64,000 nt of DNA, taken from NCBI RefSeq assembly GCF_001050275.1, contig NZ_BBYA01000001.1:124001-188000 (forward strand). Direction: 5' to 3'. The DNA is from Leptolinea tardivitalis. Lineage in GTDB: Bacteria > Chloroflexota > Anaerolineae > Anaerolineales > Anaerolineaceae. The notes under the pieces are model-generated. The model saw nothing but the letters and a program-made list of their open reading frames with translations. It was not told the origin of the DNA and did no database searches. Positions 9,544 to 18,400 of the stretch are shown here, piece after piece. Every line of letters starts with the position of its first letter. Position 1 is the first letter of the stretch. Both the position numbers and the translations under genes were made by a program.

Positions 9544-12137
9544 AATCACGTCGAATTTTCACTGTTTGTTCAATACTTACTGCTTTTGAAGCCCTGGCTT
9601 CGATAGTCTGGCTGGCATTAATGCCTGCTGAAGCCGGAAACGCGCTGGCATTTGGGTATTCTCTTCAAAGGCTTATGCTCATGACCGGCCTGTTAATTTT
9701 GATGTTAACCGCAGGCTGGTTTGCCCGGAAAATTATTAACTCCCCTGAATTTCTGGTTGGAATAGAAAAAATCGCTGGCAAAGCTAGCGTGATTCTCTCT
9801 GCCGGTTTACTACTTGTTATTACCTGGGTTCTGGTTTTTTCCCCTTCATACCAGTGGGGACGATGGGGCGGTTACAAAGAACGACTGTTACCCATTCTGA
9901 TATGGATATTGTTGTTCAGTATCCAATTGATGGTTATTTGTGTCTGGTTAATAAAACAGAAATATCCGGTTTCGATTGTTAAAGTGATAAGAACTGACGC
10001 TGGAATGATCAATTCATGGCGGATTGTGCTATGCATTGTGTCAGTATTTGTGGTTGCCGTGGCTGTTTTTCGACTTGGTATCACTCCTGATATTGTGTAT
10101 TGGAATAATTTTAATGTTCCCATTTTGGGTATACAGATTATTGGTGTTCTAGTATTCTCTCTCCTTTTCTTGGGCGCGTTATCTACAACCGGTTTCTTCT
10201 CTAATCGTCATCAACTGTCTGATTTTGTTATTGGTATTTTGATCTGGGGTTTTGCCATAATTCTGTGGACGCAAACCCCCATGCCACATAGCTATTTCTC
10301 ACCCGGGCCGTATTCGCCCAATGGCGAAATGTATCCCTTTTCTGACGCGGCAGGATACGATACCTCGGCACATAGAGCGATTATCGGAGAAGGTCTTGGT
10401 TCAAAACGATATGTAGATAAACCGCTTTATATTGCCTTTCTGACAGGCATCCATTTGTTGGCTGGAAACCGTATGGACACAGTTGTGGGTGTTCAGGTTG
10501 CCGTAGTTGCCTTATTACCCGTTTTACTTTACCTCCTGGGAAAAAGAACACACAGCCGGCTAGCTGGTTTTCTGGCCGCAGGATTTATTATTTTTCGAGA
10601 AGTAAACAATATTCAGGGAACACTCCTGGTGCTCTCTACCAATACCAGGGTACTCATGAGTGAATCACTGGTAACCTTGCTGCTGGCAATTTTTGTGTAT
10701 ACATTTACGATCTGGGTAAATAATCGCCAGGATAAAAAATACCTGGCTTGTGCCGGCGGAGTACTGGGACTTGCAGCCCTTGTACGTTTGAATCCCCTTC
10801 TGCTATTACCGATAGCAGCGGGTGCAATTCTTTTACTATTTTGGAAACAGTGGAAGCAAGGATTGATCAACGTGGTTTTATTCGCCGGCTTTTTCCTTTT
10901 GGCAATACTTCCATGGACGGTGCAATCCTATGTCCAACATGGCAAATTGTTATATTTCCAGTCAACATTCCATGGTGTGGTCATGGAACAGCGTGCATTC
11001 TATGCATTGAATACACCTTCTCCGAAACCAGTTCCTGAAAGCACTCTTTCCCCCACATCACAACCAAATCCAACATTAGCTCAAAAACCATCTGACTCTG
11101 AAAAAGCTGTGTCTACTAACAAGACCTGGATAAGGATTACAGGAATTACCAGGTATGTTTCAGCTCATTTCTTTCATAATGTAATCAGTGCTGCTGCGGT
11201 TTTCCCTGTTGATGTTACTTTGGAGTCTCTGGAGAAGACTATAAAAGCTCCAGGTTCTTATTGGAGTCTGGAATGGATTGGGGGATTTAATGCCGGGCAG
11301 ATAATCCCCTTTATCCTGACAATGCTCATTTTTTCGCTTGGCATGGCTTCCGGTTGGATTAAGTGTGGTTTTTCTGGTATTGTACCGGCCGGATTCTTTG
11401 TTTCCTACAGCCTGGCTACTGCTGCAGCCCGAACATCCGGTGGACGATATATCCTTCCGGCAGATTGGGTTTTCCTGTTGTACTTTGCTTTTGGTCTTGC
11501 ACAGATAGTTATTTGGATCAATTTGTGGCTGAATAATAACCTGTTTACAACCGTACTTGTGCCGGTTGAGAATGATCCTGCTGAAAATAGAAAAATGTTA
11601 CCGTTGGTTAATCTGGCTGTCATATTTCTCCTAATCGGTGGAACACCGACCATTTTTGACAGATTTATTTCTCCCCGATATACAATTCTCGATAAAACCA
11701 GTATCCGGCAAGAGTGGAGTGAAGATTGGATGCTTCGATCACTCGATATTACCCGGGAAGAGTGGGATGCTTTTATCACTCAACCTGATGCGGTTGTTTA
11801 TGAAGGCAGGGGACTTTATCCCCGTTTTTATCCTCAAAATCAGGGAGAACCAGACCGGTTTTCATCTGCCCGGGCTCAAGCCTTTCCGCGTTTGGTGATG
11901 GATGTGGTAGGACCTCAGGGAAATATGAGTGGTGTATTGCCATTGGATAAAGCCCCGGAACCCATTCCCAATGGTTCTGATGTAACTGTTGTTGGTTGTC
12001 GTTCGAAATTGAATGATGACTGGTTTGCCGTTATTATCGAAGGACAGGATGGCATGACCCTGCGTCGGTCTCCAAAGACCAGATGGACCTGCCCGGCAAC
12101 TCTGCCTGTGTGTGACGATAACCGCGTTTGCCAGTAA
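9540..12137 (+). CDS. Large GT-C-like membrane glycosyltransferase (paralog 2 of tandem pair)
   Basis: This 865-aa polytopic protein is homologous throughout to the gene before it: YPFSDAAGYDTSAH, VLMSESLVTLLL, GGRYILPADW and VGCRS in the tail. A Ser/Pro/Thr-rich loop near residue 500 (SPKPVPESTLSPTSQPNP) lies in what should be a long extracytoplasmic loop. I choose the ATG at 9540, which overlaps the preceding stop as ATGA and begins MKSRRIFTV ahead of the first helix; an ATG 18 bp upstream is possible. A GT-C-type sugar transferase or a membrane scaffold of that fold is inferred. The gene ends just before the promoter of the next operon. Confidence 0.65.
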   Translation: MKSRRIFTVCSILTAFEALASIVWLALMPAEAGNALAFGYSLQRLMLMTGLLILMLTAGWFARKIINSPEFLVGIEKIAGKASVILSAGLLLVITWVLVFSPSYQWGRWGGYKERLLPILIWILLFSIQLMVICVWLIKQKYPVSIVKVIRTDAGMINSWRIVLCIVSVFVVAVAVFRLGITPDIVYWNNFNVPILGIQIIGVLVFSLLFLGALSTTGFFSNRHQLSDFVIGILIWGFAIILWTQTPMPHSYFSPGPYSPNGEMYPFSDAAGYDTSAHRAIIGEGLGSKRYVDKPLYIAFLTGIHLLAGNRMDTVVGVQVAVVALLPVLLYLLGKRTHSRLAGFLAAGFIIFREVNNIQGTLLVLSTNTRVLMSESLVTLLLAIFVYTFTIWVNNRQDKKYLACAGGVLGLAALVRLNPLLLLPIAAGAILLLFWKQWKQGLINVVLFAGFFLLAILPWTVQSYVQHGKLLYFQSTFHGVVMEQRAFYALNTPSPKPVPESTLSPTSQPNPTLAQKPSDSEKAVSTNKTWIRITGITRYVSAHFFHNVISAAAVFPVDVTLESLEKTIKAPGSYWSLEWIGGFNAGQIIPFILTMLIFSLGMASGWIKCGFSGIVPAGFFVSYSLATAAARTSGGRYILPADWVFLLYFAFGLAQIVIWINLWLNNNLFTTVLVPVENDPAENRKMLPLVNLAVIFLLIGGTPTIFDRFISPRYTILDKTSIRQEWSEDWMLRSLDITREEWDAFITQPDAVVYEGRGLYPRFYPQNQGEPDRFSSARAQAFPRLVMDVVGPQGNMSGVLPLDKAPEPIPNGSDVTVVGCRSKLNDDWFAVIIEGQDGMTLRRSPKTRWTCPATLPVCDDNRVCQ

Positions 12138-12168
12138 TCTTAAAAATGGTCCGGGTGGAATTCCGGTC

Positions 12169-12197
12169 TTGACCGGGTAGTACAACCGTTTTATAAT
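12169..12197 (+). promoter_or_regulatory. Sigma70-type promoter for regulator/export operon
   Basis: The -35 box TTGACC (12169-12174) and -10 box TATAAT (12192-12197) are separated by exactly 17 bp. Transcription should start near 12204, about 20 nt before the ATG at 12224, with AGGA at 12213-12216 as ribosome site. It is one of the two best promoters in the window and the first clear one inside the glycan locus. Confidence 0.8.
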
Positions 12198-12211
12198 TCA
12201 ACAATTGAATT
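12195..12211. promoter_or_regulatory. Palindromic candidate operator over the -10 box and start site
   Basis: A perfect 7-bp inverted repeat, AATTCAA - CAA - TTGAATT, overlaps the end of the -10 hexamer and the predicted transcription start. A dimeric winged-helix protein is encoded immediately downstream, so autoregulation by repression is the simple reading. The palindrome is seen directly; binding is inference. Confidence 0.55.
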
Positions 12212-12223
12212 TAGGACGGCGCA

Positions 12224-12769
12224 ATGGGACTCAACCCTGACTCCGCTAGAGACCTGATACTTTTAGAACATATAGAGCAAAATCCGGATGCCACTCAGGC
12301 GAGTCTGGCAGCGCAGGTGGGTGTGGCTGTTGGAACGGTTAACTGGCATCTTAAGCGCTTGGTGGCAAAAGGATACGTAAAAGTCCGGCATGCAGAAAGA
12401 CGCAAACTCCGGTACATCATTACGCCTGACGGCATTGCCCTCCGAGCCAATCTGACAGTGGATTACATCCAGAATTCGTTCCGTCTGTATCGCCTTGTTC
12501 GGGAACGGATGGAGACTACTCTTCAACAAGTCCGCCAGGCTGGATATGATCAGGTGACCCTGACTGGTGATGGGGATGTGGCGGATGTATGCCGTCTAAC
12601 CTGTGCTGAACAAAATATAAAAATACTTGAATCTGGTCAAGTCCCCCACCTTACGATCAACGGTTTAAAAATATTCACCGAATGGCCTGATGGGAAAGAC
12701 CCATCTTCGTCCAATATATCGGATTCTATTCGCATAGAGCACCTGGAAGGAGACAGTCAAACGAAATGA
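12224..12769 (+). CDS. Winged helix-turn-helix regulator of the glycan operon
   Basis: This DNA-binding regulator has 181 aa. Residues about 8-75 form a winged helix: [20 protein letters not shown], then [19 protein letters not shown] as recognition helix and wing, like the MarR-type regulators associated with exopolysaccharide loci. Residues about 100-165 ([20 protein letters not shown], then [13 protein letters not shown]) look like a small Rossmann-like module with a Gly-rich turn, so a small-molecule or nucleotide-sugar effector is conceivable. It is the first gene after a strong promoter with an overlapping palindrome and is coupled by ATGA to the following epimerase gene. This argues that it controls the export and sugar-modification genes downstream. 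Confidence 0.8.
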   Translation: MGLNPDSARDLILLEHIEQNPDATQASLAAQVGVAVGTVNWHLKRLVAKGYVKVRHAERRKLRYIITPDGIALRANLTVDYIQNSFRLYRLVRERMETTLQQVRQAGYDQVTLTGDGDVADVCRLTCAEQNIKILESGQVPHLTINGLKIFTEWPDGKDPSSSNISDSIRIEHLEGDSQTK

Positions 12770-13731
12770 CATCGAAAACAAACCAGGATTTTTGGAAATC
12801 AAAAAAAGTTTGTGTAACCGGCGGAGCTGGTTTTCTCGGCTCATTTATCGTTGAGAAACTGAAACAGCGCGGCGCAAAAGAAATTTTCATCCCAACCATC
12901 GAAGAATATGATCTTGTCAATGGTGATGATGTGCGCCGGGTACTGGATACCAGTAAACCTGACATCGTGATTCATCTGGCCGCCCAGGTAGGAGGAATTG
13001 GTGCCAACCGGGAACACCCTGCTGATTTTGTTTACAGCAATGCCATGATGGGTTTGCAGCTTATTCATGAATCATGGAAACGCGGCATCGAAAAATTCGT
13101 GTGCCTGGGTACCATCTGCGCGTACCCAAAATTTACTCCAGTGCCTTTCAAAGAAGAGAATCTGTGGAATGGTTACCCGGAAGAGACCAATGCTCCATAT
13201 GGATTGGCAAAGAAGCTTCTTCTGGTGCAGTCACAGGCATACCGGCAGCAATACGGATTCAACTGCATTTACCTTTTGCCGGTCAACCTATATGGCCCGC
13301 GTGATAATTTCCGTCTGGATAGCTCGCATGTAATTCCGGCACTTATTCGCAAATGCGTTGAAGCACAGGAAGCCGGAGCGGATTCCATTGAAGTCTGGGG
13401 GGACGGGTCACCAACCCGGGAATTTCTGTATGTAGAAGATGCCGCTGAAGGTATTTTGATGGCGGCTGAAAGATACAACGGACCAGAACCAGTCAATCTG
13501 GGTTCTGGTAATGAAATCTCCATCAAAGATCTTGTCAATTTGATTGCCCGATTGACGGGATTCAACGGGAAAATCATCTGGGATGCCAGCAAGCCGAATG
13601 GGCAGCCCCGCCGTGGGTTGGATACGACCCGTGCCTGGGACTATTTTGGTTTTCGAGCTCAGATGAGCTTTGAAGACGGCCTGCGCCGGACCATTGACTG
13701 GTACCGTGCCAACAAATCATCGATCAAATAG
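12766..13731 (+). CDS. GDP-L-fucose synthase-like NAD(P)-dependent epimerase/reductase (extended SDR)
   Basis: Extended short-chain dehydrogenase of 321 aa. The nucleotide loop is TGGAGFLGS (about residues 18-26) and the catalytic Y-x3-K is in APYGLAKK (about 142-149). [15 protein letters not shown] and [10 protein letters not shown] closely follow GDP-4-keto-6-deoxymannose 3,5-epimerase/4-reductase (Fcl/WcaG), which makes GDP-L-fucose. No GDP-mannose 4,6-dehydratase is in the window, so its substrate must come from elsewhere, or the enzyme handles a related 4-keto sugar. Its ATG overlaps the regulator stop (ATGA). Confidence 0.82.
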   Translation: MTSKTNQDFWKSKKVCVTGGAGFLGSFIVEKLKQRGAKEIFIPTIEEYDLVNGDDVRRVLDTSKPDIVIHLAAQVGGIGANREHPADFVYSNAMMGLQLIHESWKRGIEKFVCLGTICAYPKFTPVPFKEENLWNGYPEETNAPYGLAKKLLLVQSQAYRQQYGFNCIYLLPVNLYGPRDNFRLDSSHVIPALIRKCVEAQEAGADSIEVWGDGSPTREFLYVEDAAEGILMAAERYNGPEPVNLGSGNEISIKDLVNLIARLTGFNGKIIWDASKPNGQPRRGLDTTRAWDYFGFRAQMSFEDGLRRTIDWYRANKSSIK

Positions 13732-13748
13732 AGATTGGTAAATGTAAG

Positions 13749-14609
13749 ATGACGGTTGAAAGTAATGCTTTGGTGAAAGCTGAAGCACCCCGTACAGTTG
13801 TAATTAAGCCGGTGAATGGCTGGGCTGCGTTGAACCTGAAAGATCTATGGGTCTACCGCGAATTGATCTATTTTCTCACCTGGAGAAACCTGAAAGTTCG
13901 CTATAAACAAACAGCGCTGGGGGCTGCCTGGGCAATTTTGCAGCCATTCCTCACCATGGTGGTCTTCAGTATCTTCTTTGGCAATCTGGCCAAGGTTCCA
14001 TCAGATGGTGTGCCTTACCCGATTTTCTCGTATACTGCCTTGCTCCCCTGGACGCTGTTCTCAAAAGCTTTGACAGATGCCGCCCATTCCTTGGTGCAGA
14101 GCAGTCACATGATTACCAAAGTGTATTTCCCCCGGTTGATACTGCCTCTGGCCTCCATTCTTTCCGGGTTGGTGGACTTTGCCCTGGCATTCATTGTGCT
14201 GTTTGGCATGATGATATTTTATGGCATGATGCCAACGGCCAATGTCTGGACGATCATCCCCTTTGTTCTTCTGGCATTAATTACAGCCCTGGGTGTTGGT
14301 ATCTGGCTTTCAGCCATGAATGTCCTCTATCGAGATATTGGGTATGTTCTGCCTTTCCTGACCCAGTTCTGGATGACCCTGACACCAATTGCCTATCCGG
14401 CAAGTCTGCTGCCTGAAAAATGGCGGCTGATCTATGCACTCAACCCCATGACAGGGGTAGTGGAAGGTTTCCGCTGGGCCTTGCTGGGTTCGGCTGCAAG
14501 CGCGCCAACCGGAATGCTGGCGGTTTCAACAGGTATATCATTCCTGATTCTGATCACTGGTTTATATTACTTCCGTAGAATGGAACGGCGTTTTGCCGAT
14601 ATGGTGTAA
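13749..14609 (+). CDS. wzm: Polysaccharide ABC exporter, membrane subunit (Wzm type)
   Basis: ABC-2 type permease of 286 aa with about six membrane helices, the usual size of Wzm/TagG-family proteins. The cytoplasmic N-terminus carries LKDLWVYRELIYFLTWRNLK and then VRYKQTALGAAWAILQP, the family hallmark before helix 1. It pairs with the ATPase gene 2 bp downstream to flip a completed polyprenyl-diphosphate-linked polysaccharide across the cytoplasmic membrane. With no Wzx/Wzy-type proteins recognised here, the ABC-transporter route is the export path supported by the sequence. Confidence 0.93.
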   Translation: MTVESNALVKAEAPRTVVIKPVNGWAALNLKDLWVYRELIYFLTWRNLKVRYKQTALGAAWAILQPFLTMVVFSIFFGNLAKVPSDGVPYPIFSYTALLPWTLFSKALTDAAHSLVQSSHMITKVYFPRLILPLASILSGLVDFALAFIVLFGMMIFYGMMPTANVWTIIPFVLLALITALGVGIWLSAMNVLYRDIGYVLPFLTQFWMTLTPIAYPASLLPEKWRLIYALNPMTGVVEGFRWALLGSAASAPTGMLAVSTGISFLILITGLYYFRRMERRFADMV

Positions 14610-14611
14610 CC

Positions 14612-15877
14612 ATGAGCGATATAGCCATCCATGCGGAAAACCTTGGAAAACAATACATCATTGGTCAACGACCTGCCGCATATACAACCCTGCGTGAAAC
14701 ATTATCCACAGCTTTCTCGTCATCCGTAAAAAAACTGGGGGATGGACGAGGAGAAAACAACAAGTTCTGGGCTCTCAAAGATGTGTCTTTTGATGTGCAA
14801 CAGGGACAGGTACTGGGAGTCATTGGCCGAAATGGAGCGGGTAAGAGCACGTTACTCAAACTCCTCTCGCGTGTGACTGATCCGACAGAAGGAAGGGCTG
14901 TGATCAATGGCCGGGTGGGTTCACTTCTAGAAGTAGGCACCGGTTTTCACCCGGAATTGACCGGCCGCGAAAATATCTCGCTTAATGGCGCCATCCTCGG
15001 TATGAAACACTCCGAAGTTGAACGCAAATTTGATGAGATCGTTTCGTTTGCCGAAGTGGAACAATTTATTGACACTCCAGTAAAACGATACTCCAGCGGC
15101 ATGTACCTGCGCCTGGCATTTGCCGTGGCAGCACACCTCGAGCCGGAAATTCTTGTGGTGGATGAAGTTCTTGCCGTAGGGGATGCTGAATTTCAGCGAA
15201 AATGCCTTGGCAAGATGAGTGATGTGGCTCACCAGGGACGTACCGTTCTCTTTGTCAGCCATAATATGTCTGCTATTTTACGATTAACTGATGAGACTAT
15301 TGTGATTGAAAAGGGCCATCTGGCCATGCGGGCTCCGACACCACAGGCTGTGGACTACTATCTCTCGGCCGGGTTTTCACAGGAAGGACAGCGGACCTGG
15401 CTGCCGGATGAAATACCGGCGGATGCGGCGCCATTCAAACCTGTGTCCATCCGGGTTCGCAATCCTCAAGGGAATGTGGTGGATACACTCCGTTCGACAG
15501 AACCTGTGACAATCGAAATCGAATACGAACTTGATGCTCCCATAACAGGTTTGCGTGTGGGTATGTATCTGCTCAGTATGCGCGGTGAATATATTTTGAC
15601 CAGCTTTGACACGGACGATCCTGAGCAATTTGATCGGAAATCAATCCGTAAAGCCGGTCATTATGTCAGCCGATGTACGCTTCCGGCTGATATGCTAAAC
15701 GAAGGCCGTTTTATGATCGCGGTGAATGCCAGCACCTTCCGAGTAAAACGGTATTTCCAGGATGAACAGGCTCTTACGTTTAATATAGATGCTGCCGGTG
15801 CCCCCGGTATGCATTGGCCGGAACCCCGGTTGGGCCCGATTCGTCCACGTCTGACCTGGAACATTGAGGAAGTGTAA
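14612..15877 (+). CDS. wzt: Polysaccharide ABC exporter ATPase with C-terminal Wzt domain
   Basis: ATPase of 421 aa. Walker A is GRNGAGKST (about residues 73-81), the signature motif YSSGMYLRLAFA is near 160 and Walker B ILVVDEVLAVGD is near 180. From about residue 255 an extra beta-rich region of about 165 residues (FKPVSIRVRNPQGNVV to the end) matches the position and size of Wzt_C domains. In O8/O9a-type systems that domain reads a terminal cap on the glycan before export. The genes that follow, a Kdo-transferase-like GT-B protein and a methyltransferase, are natural candidates for making such a cap. The N-terminus also has the LRETLSTAF element usual in Wzt. Confidence 0.93.
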   Translation: MSDIAIHAENLGKQYIIGQRPAAYTTLRETLSTAFSSSVKKLGDGRGENNKFWALKDVSFDVQQGQVLGVIGRNGAGKSTLLKLLSRVTDPTEGRAVINGRVGSLLEVGTGFHPELTGRENISLNGAILGMKHSEVERKFDEIVSFAEVEQFIDTPVKRYSSGMYLRLAFAVAAHLEPEILVVDEVLAVGDAEFQRKCLGKMSDVAHQGRTVLFVSHNMSAILRLTDETIVIEKGHLAMRAPTPQAVDYYLSAGFSQEGQRTWLPDEIPADAAPFKPVSIRVRNPQGNVVDTLRSTEPVTIEIEYELDAPITGLRVGMYLLSMRGEYILTSFDTDDPEQFDRKSIRKAGHYVSRCTLPADMLNEGRFMIAVNASTFRVKRYFQDEQALTFNIDAAGAPGMHWPEPRLGPIRPRLTWNIEEV

Positions 15878-15879
15878 AA

Positions 15880-17502
15880 ATGACAGCGGCAGCAGCAGGA
15901 AAAGATGTTGTAAAAGAAATACTGGGTCAAATTCCCTTTACCGTTGAACTGTACTGGCTTATTCGTCAACGCGGAAAGGCCATTAACAGCCATTTCAGTC
16001 TGCGGCACCTTCAGGATGCCTTGCCTGACATGGTTCAGGATGCCCTTGAATTGCGTAAAACGGCACCGGCAGGCAAAAAGATTTTTATCTTTGCTACATT
16101 ACATTACTGGATAGAACATGCCGCTTTGACAGGTATTGCTCTGGCGGCACAGGGGCATGATGTTACCCTCGGGTACCTGGCTCAATCAGACTGGCAAAAA
16201 CCGATTTCTCGTTTTGATCTGCGCAGACAGGATCTGTATGCCCGCAAGGTACTCAGCGCGGCAGATCCTGTGATGCGGTCAATTTCATTTGTCAGTGGAA
16301 GAATACCCTTTGCACCTGTCTCGGATGAAATCAGTAAGCTGGTTCAGCAGGTGAGTGAATTTGATACCCAGTACTCTTTGCAGATAGAAGAAATCGACCA
16401 GAAAAATGAGGTCTACCAGTTGAGGAAGGAACGCAACGAAGAGGCAGCCCTCACAGCTTATTCGTATATGAAGGAAAACAAACCCGATGTGGTGATCGTT
16501 CCAAATGGGACCATTCAGGAACTGGGTGTGGTCTATCGCATAGCACGATTACTTAAAATACCTGTGACAACGTATGAATTTAGCGATCAACGCCAGCGTA
16601 TCTGGTTGGCCCAGAATAATGAGGTCATGCGCCAGGATACCGATGCCCTGTGGAGAGCCCGGCAGAACACGGCGTTGAAAGAAGATCAGTTTGAACGGCT
16701 GCGTTCCATGTTGATGGCCCGTCAACACGGCGCTATGTGGGAGAACTTCGCCCGGCAATGGCAGGGAACTCCGTCACAGGGAGGCGAAAGCGCCCGAAAG
16801 GCACTTGGTCTTGACAATCGTCCGGTTGTTTTACTGGCTACAAATGTTCTGGGTGACAGCCTGACACTCGGGCGTCATCTCTTCAGCAAAACCATGGCGG
16901 AGTGGATCAGCCGGACCGTGCAGTATTTTGCCGGTCGTCCTGATGTGCAATTGGTAATCCGCGTTCATCCGGGTGAAGTATTGACACACGGAACGTCCAT
17001 GATGAAGGTGGTTCACGAAGTATTTCCCAAATTGCCGGAACACATCCGGTTGATTGGCCCGTCGGAAAAAGTGAATACCTACGATCTGATTGAGGTGGCT
17101 GATGTCGGCTTGGTCTATACCACCACTGTCGGGTTGGAAATGGCCATGAATGGTGTGCCGGTTATTGTAGCCGCCCAGACTCATTACCGAAATCGCGGAT
17201 TTACCCTTGATCCTGATTCGTGGGTAGCCTATTACAAAACACTGGGGCAGGTTTTACAGAATCCGGCAGCTCATCGGTTGAACCGCCAGCAGGTGGAAAA
17301 AGCCTGGATGTATGCCTACCGCTGGTTCTTTGAATTCCCGCTTCCGTATCCGTGGCACCTTGTGCGGCTGTGGGACGATTACAAGGCTCACCCTCTGAAA
17401 AGTGTGGTGGGTCCGGATCATAATACTGAATTTGATGCAACATTCCGATATCTGACGGGTGAACCCATCAACTGGGTTTCCTCAGAAACCGGTCAGGAGT
17501 AA
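15880..17502 (+). CDS. KpsC/KpsS-like capsule-synthesis GT-B glycosyltransferase
   Basis: This 540-aa protein has an N-terminal helical region and a GT-B-like core. The C-terminal half contains LVIRVHPGEVL (about residue 358-368), a glycine-poor linker, then DVGLVYTTTVGLEMAMNGVP (about 408-427), the pattern of the capsule polysaccharide biosynthesis family (PF05159-like) and CDP-glycerol transferase relatives. GAGG lies 10 bp before the ATG. It sits 2 bp after wzt and 2 bp before a methyltransferase, so it may add the terminal residue recognised by Wzt. Members of this family use CMP-Kdo; a CMP-nonulosonate donor would fit the other genes here but is only inferred. Two more proteins of this general type lie at 27167 and 40634. 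Confidence 0.65.
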   Translation: MTAAAAGKDVVKEILGQIPFTVELYWLIRQRGKAINSHFSLRHLQDALPDMVQDALELRKTAPAGKKIFIFATLHYWIEHAALTGIALAAQGHDVTLGYLAQSDWQKPISRFDLRRQDLYARKVLSAADPVMRSISFVSGRIPFAPVSDEISKLVQQVSEFDTQYSLQIEEIDQKNEVYQLRKERNEEAALTAYSYMKENKPDVVIVPNGTIQELGVVYRIARLLKIPVTTYEFSDQRQRIWLAQNNEVMRQDTDALWRARQNTALKEDQFERLRSMLMARQHGAMWENFARQWQGTPSQGGESARKALGLDNRPVVLLATNVLGDSLTLGRHLFSKTMAEWISRTVQYFAGRPDVQLVIRVHPGEVLTHGTSMMKVVHEVFPKLPEHIRLIGPSEKVNTYDLIEVADVGLVYTTTVGLEMAMNGVPVIVAAQTHYRNRGFTLDPDSWVAYYKTLGQVLQNPAAHRLNRQQVEKAWMYAYRWFFEFPLPYPWHLVRLWDDYKAHPLKSVVGPDHNTEFDATFRYLTGEPINWVSSETGQE

Positions 17503-17504
17503 CA

Positions 17505-18371
17505 GTGGATAACAAGGATGTTAAACAGCAGGTCCGATCCTTCTACGATCAGGTAGGTTGGAAGATGGTCGGAGATGGCATCTACCAGAATGCCCGTTAT
17601 GAAGATCTGCGCCCGGTTTCACGCGAATACATTCACCGCTGTCATTTGCGGGTCAACCGTCATTTGAAGCCATCCGGCAACTTATTGCTGGATGCCGGTT
17701 CCGGGCCGGTGCAGTACCCGGAGTATCTGACATATTCAGACGGTTATCAGCACCGGGTTTGTTTGGATATCTCCATTCTGGCTTTGAAAGAAGCCCGCAA
17801 TCGTCTGGGTGACCACGGTTTATTTGTGGTGGCCGATGTGGCCAATTTACCATTCAAGCCTGAAGTATTTGACGGTCTGGTTTCCCTTCATACCCTGCAT
17901 CATTTGCCGCTGCCGGATCAAAAGAAAGCGTATTTTGACTTCCTGCGGGTTCTAAAACCAGACTGTACAGCCGTGGTGGTTAACGGATGGACGGATTCTC
18001 CGCTAATGCGCCTGGCCAGGCCATTTGTGAGATTCATGGAATGGTTTGGAAAGACACTCTCCGGGCAGCATGGTGAAGATAAAGAAACAGTGTTGAAATC
18101 AGCCTGTTTTGGAGTGGAACCACCAAGGAAGGAACCAACCGGTACATTTATCAAGAAATTCAGTCCGGAATGGATGAAAACAGAAATTGCTCCGCAGGCC
18201 AGATATGAAATATTTTGCTGGCGGAGCGTGAATGTACGTTACCTTCGGGCAATTGTTCATGCCGTTTTCGGTGGCAAAATCTATCTTAAAATGTTATACC
18301 GGATGGAAGAGTGGTTCCCGAGATTTTTCGGTGAAAAGGGGCAATATCCCCTGATTGTTCTATATAAATAA
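17505..18371 (+). CDS. Class I SAM-dependent methyltransferase (UbiE/Methyltransf_11 type)
   Basis: This methyltransferase has 288 aa and a GTG start supported by AGGAG 5 bp upstream. Motif I is LLLDAGSGPVQYPEY (about residues 62-76), the acidic end of motif II is VCLDIS, motif III is LFVVADVANLPF, and VSLHTLHHLPLPDQKKAYFD (about 128-147) is the classic Methyltransf_11 segment. A C-terminal extension of about 100 residues may read the sugar or lipid substrate. It is the last gene of the regulator/exporter group and a plausible source of an O-methyl chain terminus for the Wzt C-terminal domain. The substrate is unproven. Confidence 0.82.
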   Translation: MDNKDVKQQVRSFYDQVGWKMVGDGIYQNARYEDLRPVSREYIHRCHLRVNRHLKPSGNLLLDAGSGPVQYPEYLTYSDGYQHRVCLDISILALKEARNRLGDHGLFVVADVANLPFKPEVFDGLVSLHTLHHLPLPDQKKAYFDFLRVLKPDCTAVVVNGWTDSPLMRLARPFVRFMEWFGKTLSGQHGEDKETVLKSACFGVEPPRKEPTGTFIKKFSPEWMKTEIAPQARYEIFCWRSVNVRYLRAIVHAVFGGKIYLKMLYRMEEWFPRFFGEKGQYPLIVLYK

Positions 18372-18400
18372 GGCACATGTGCCAGATTTTGGAGTGATAC

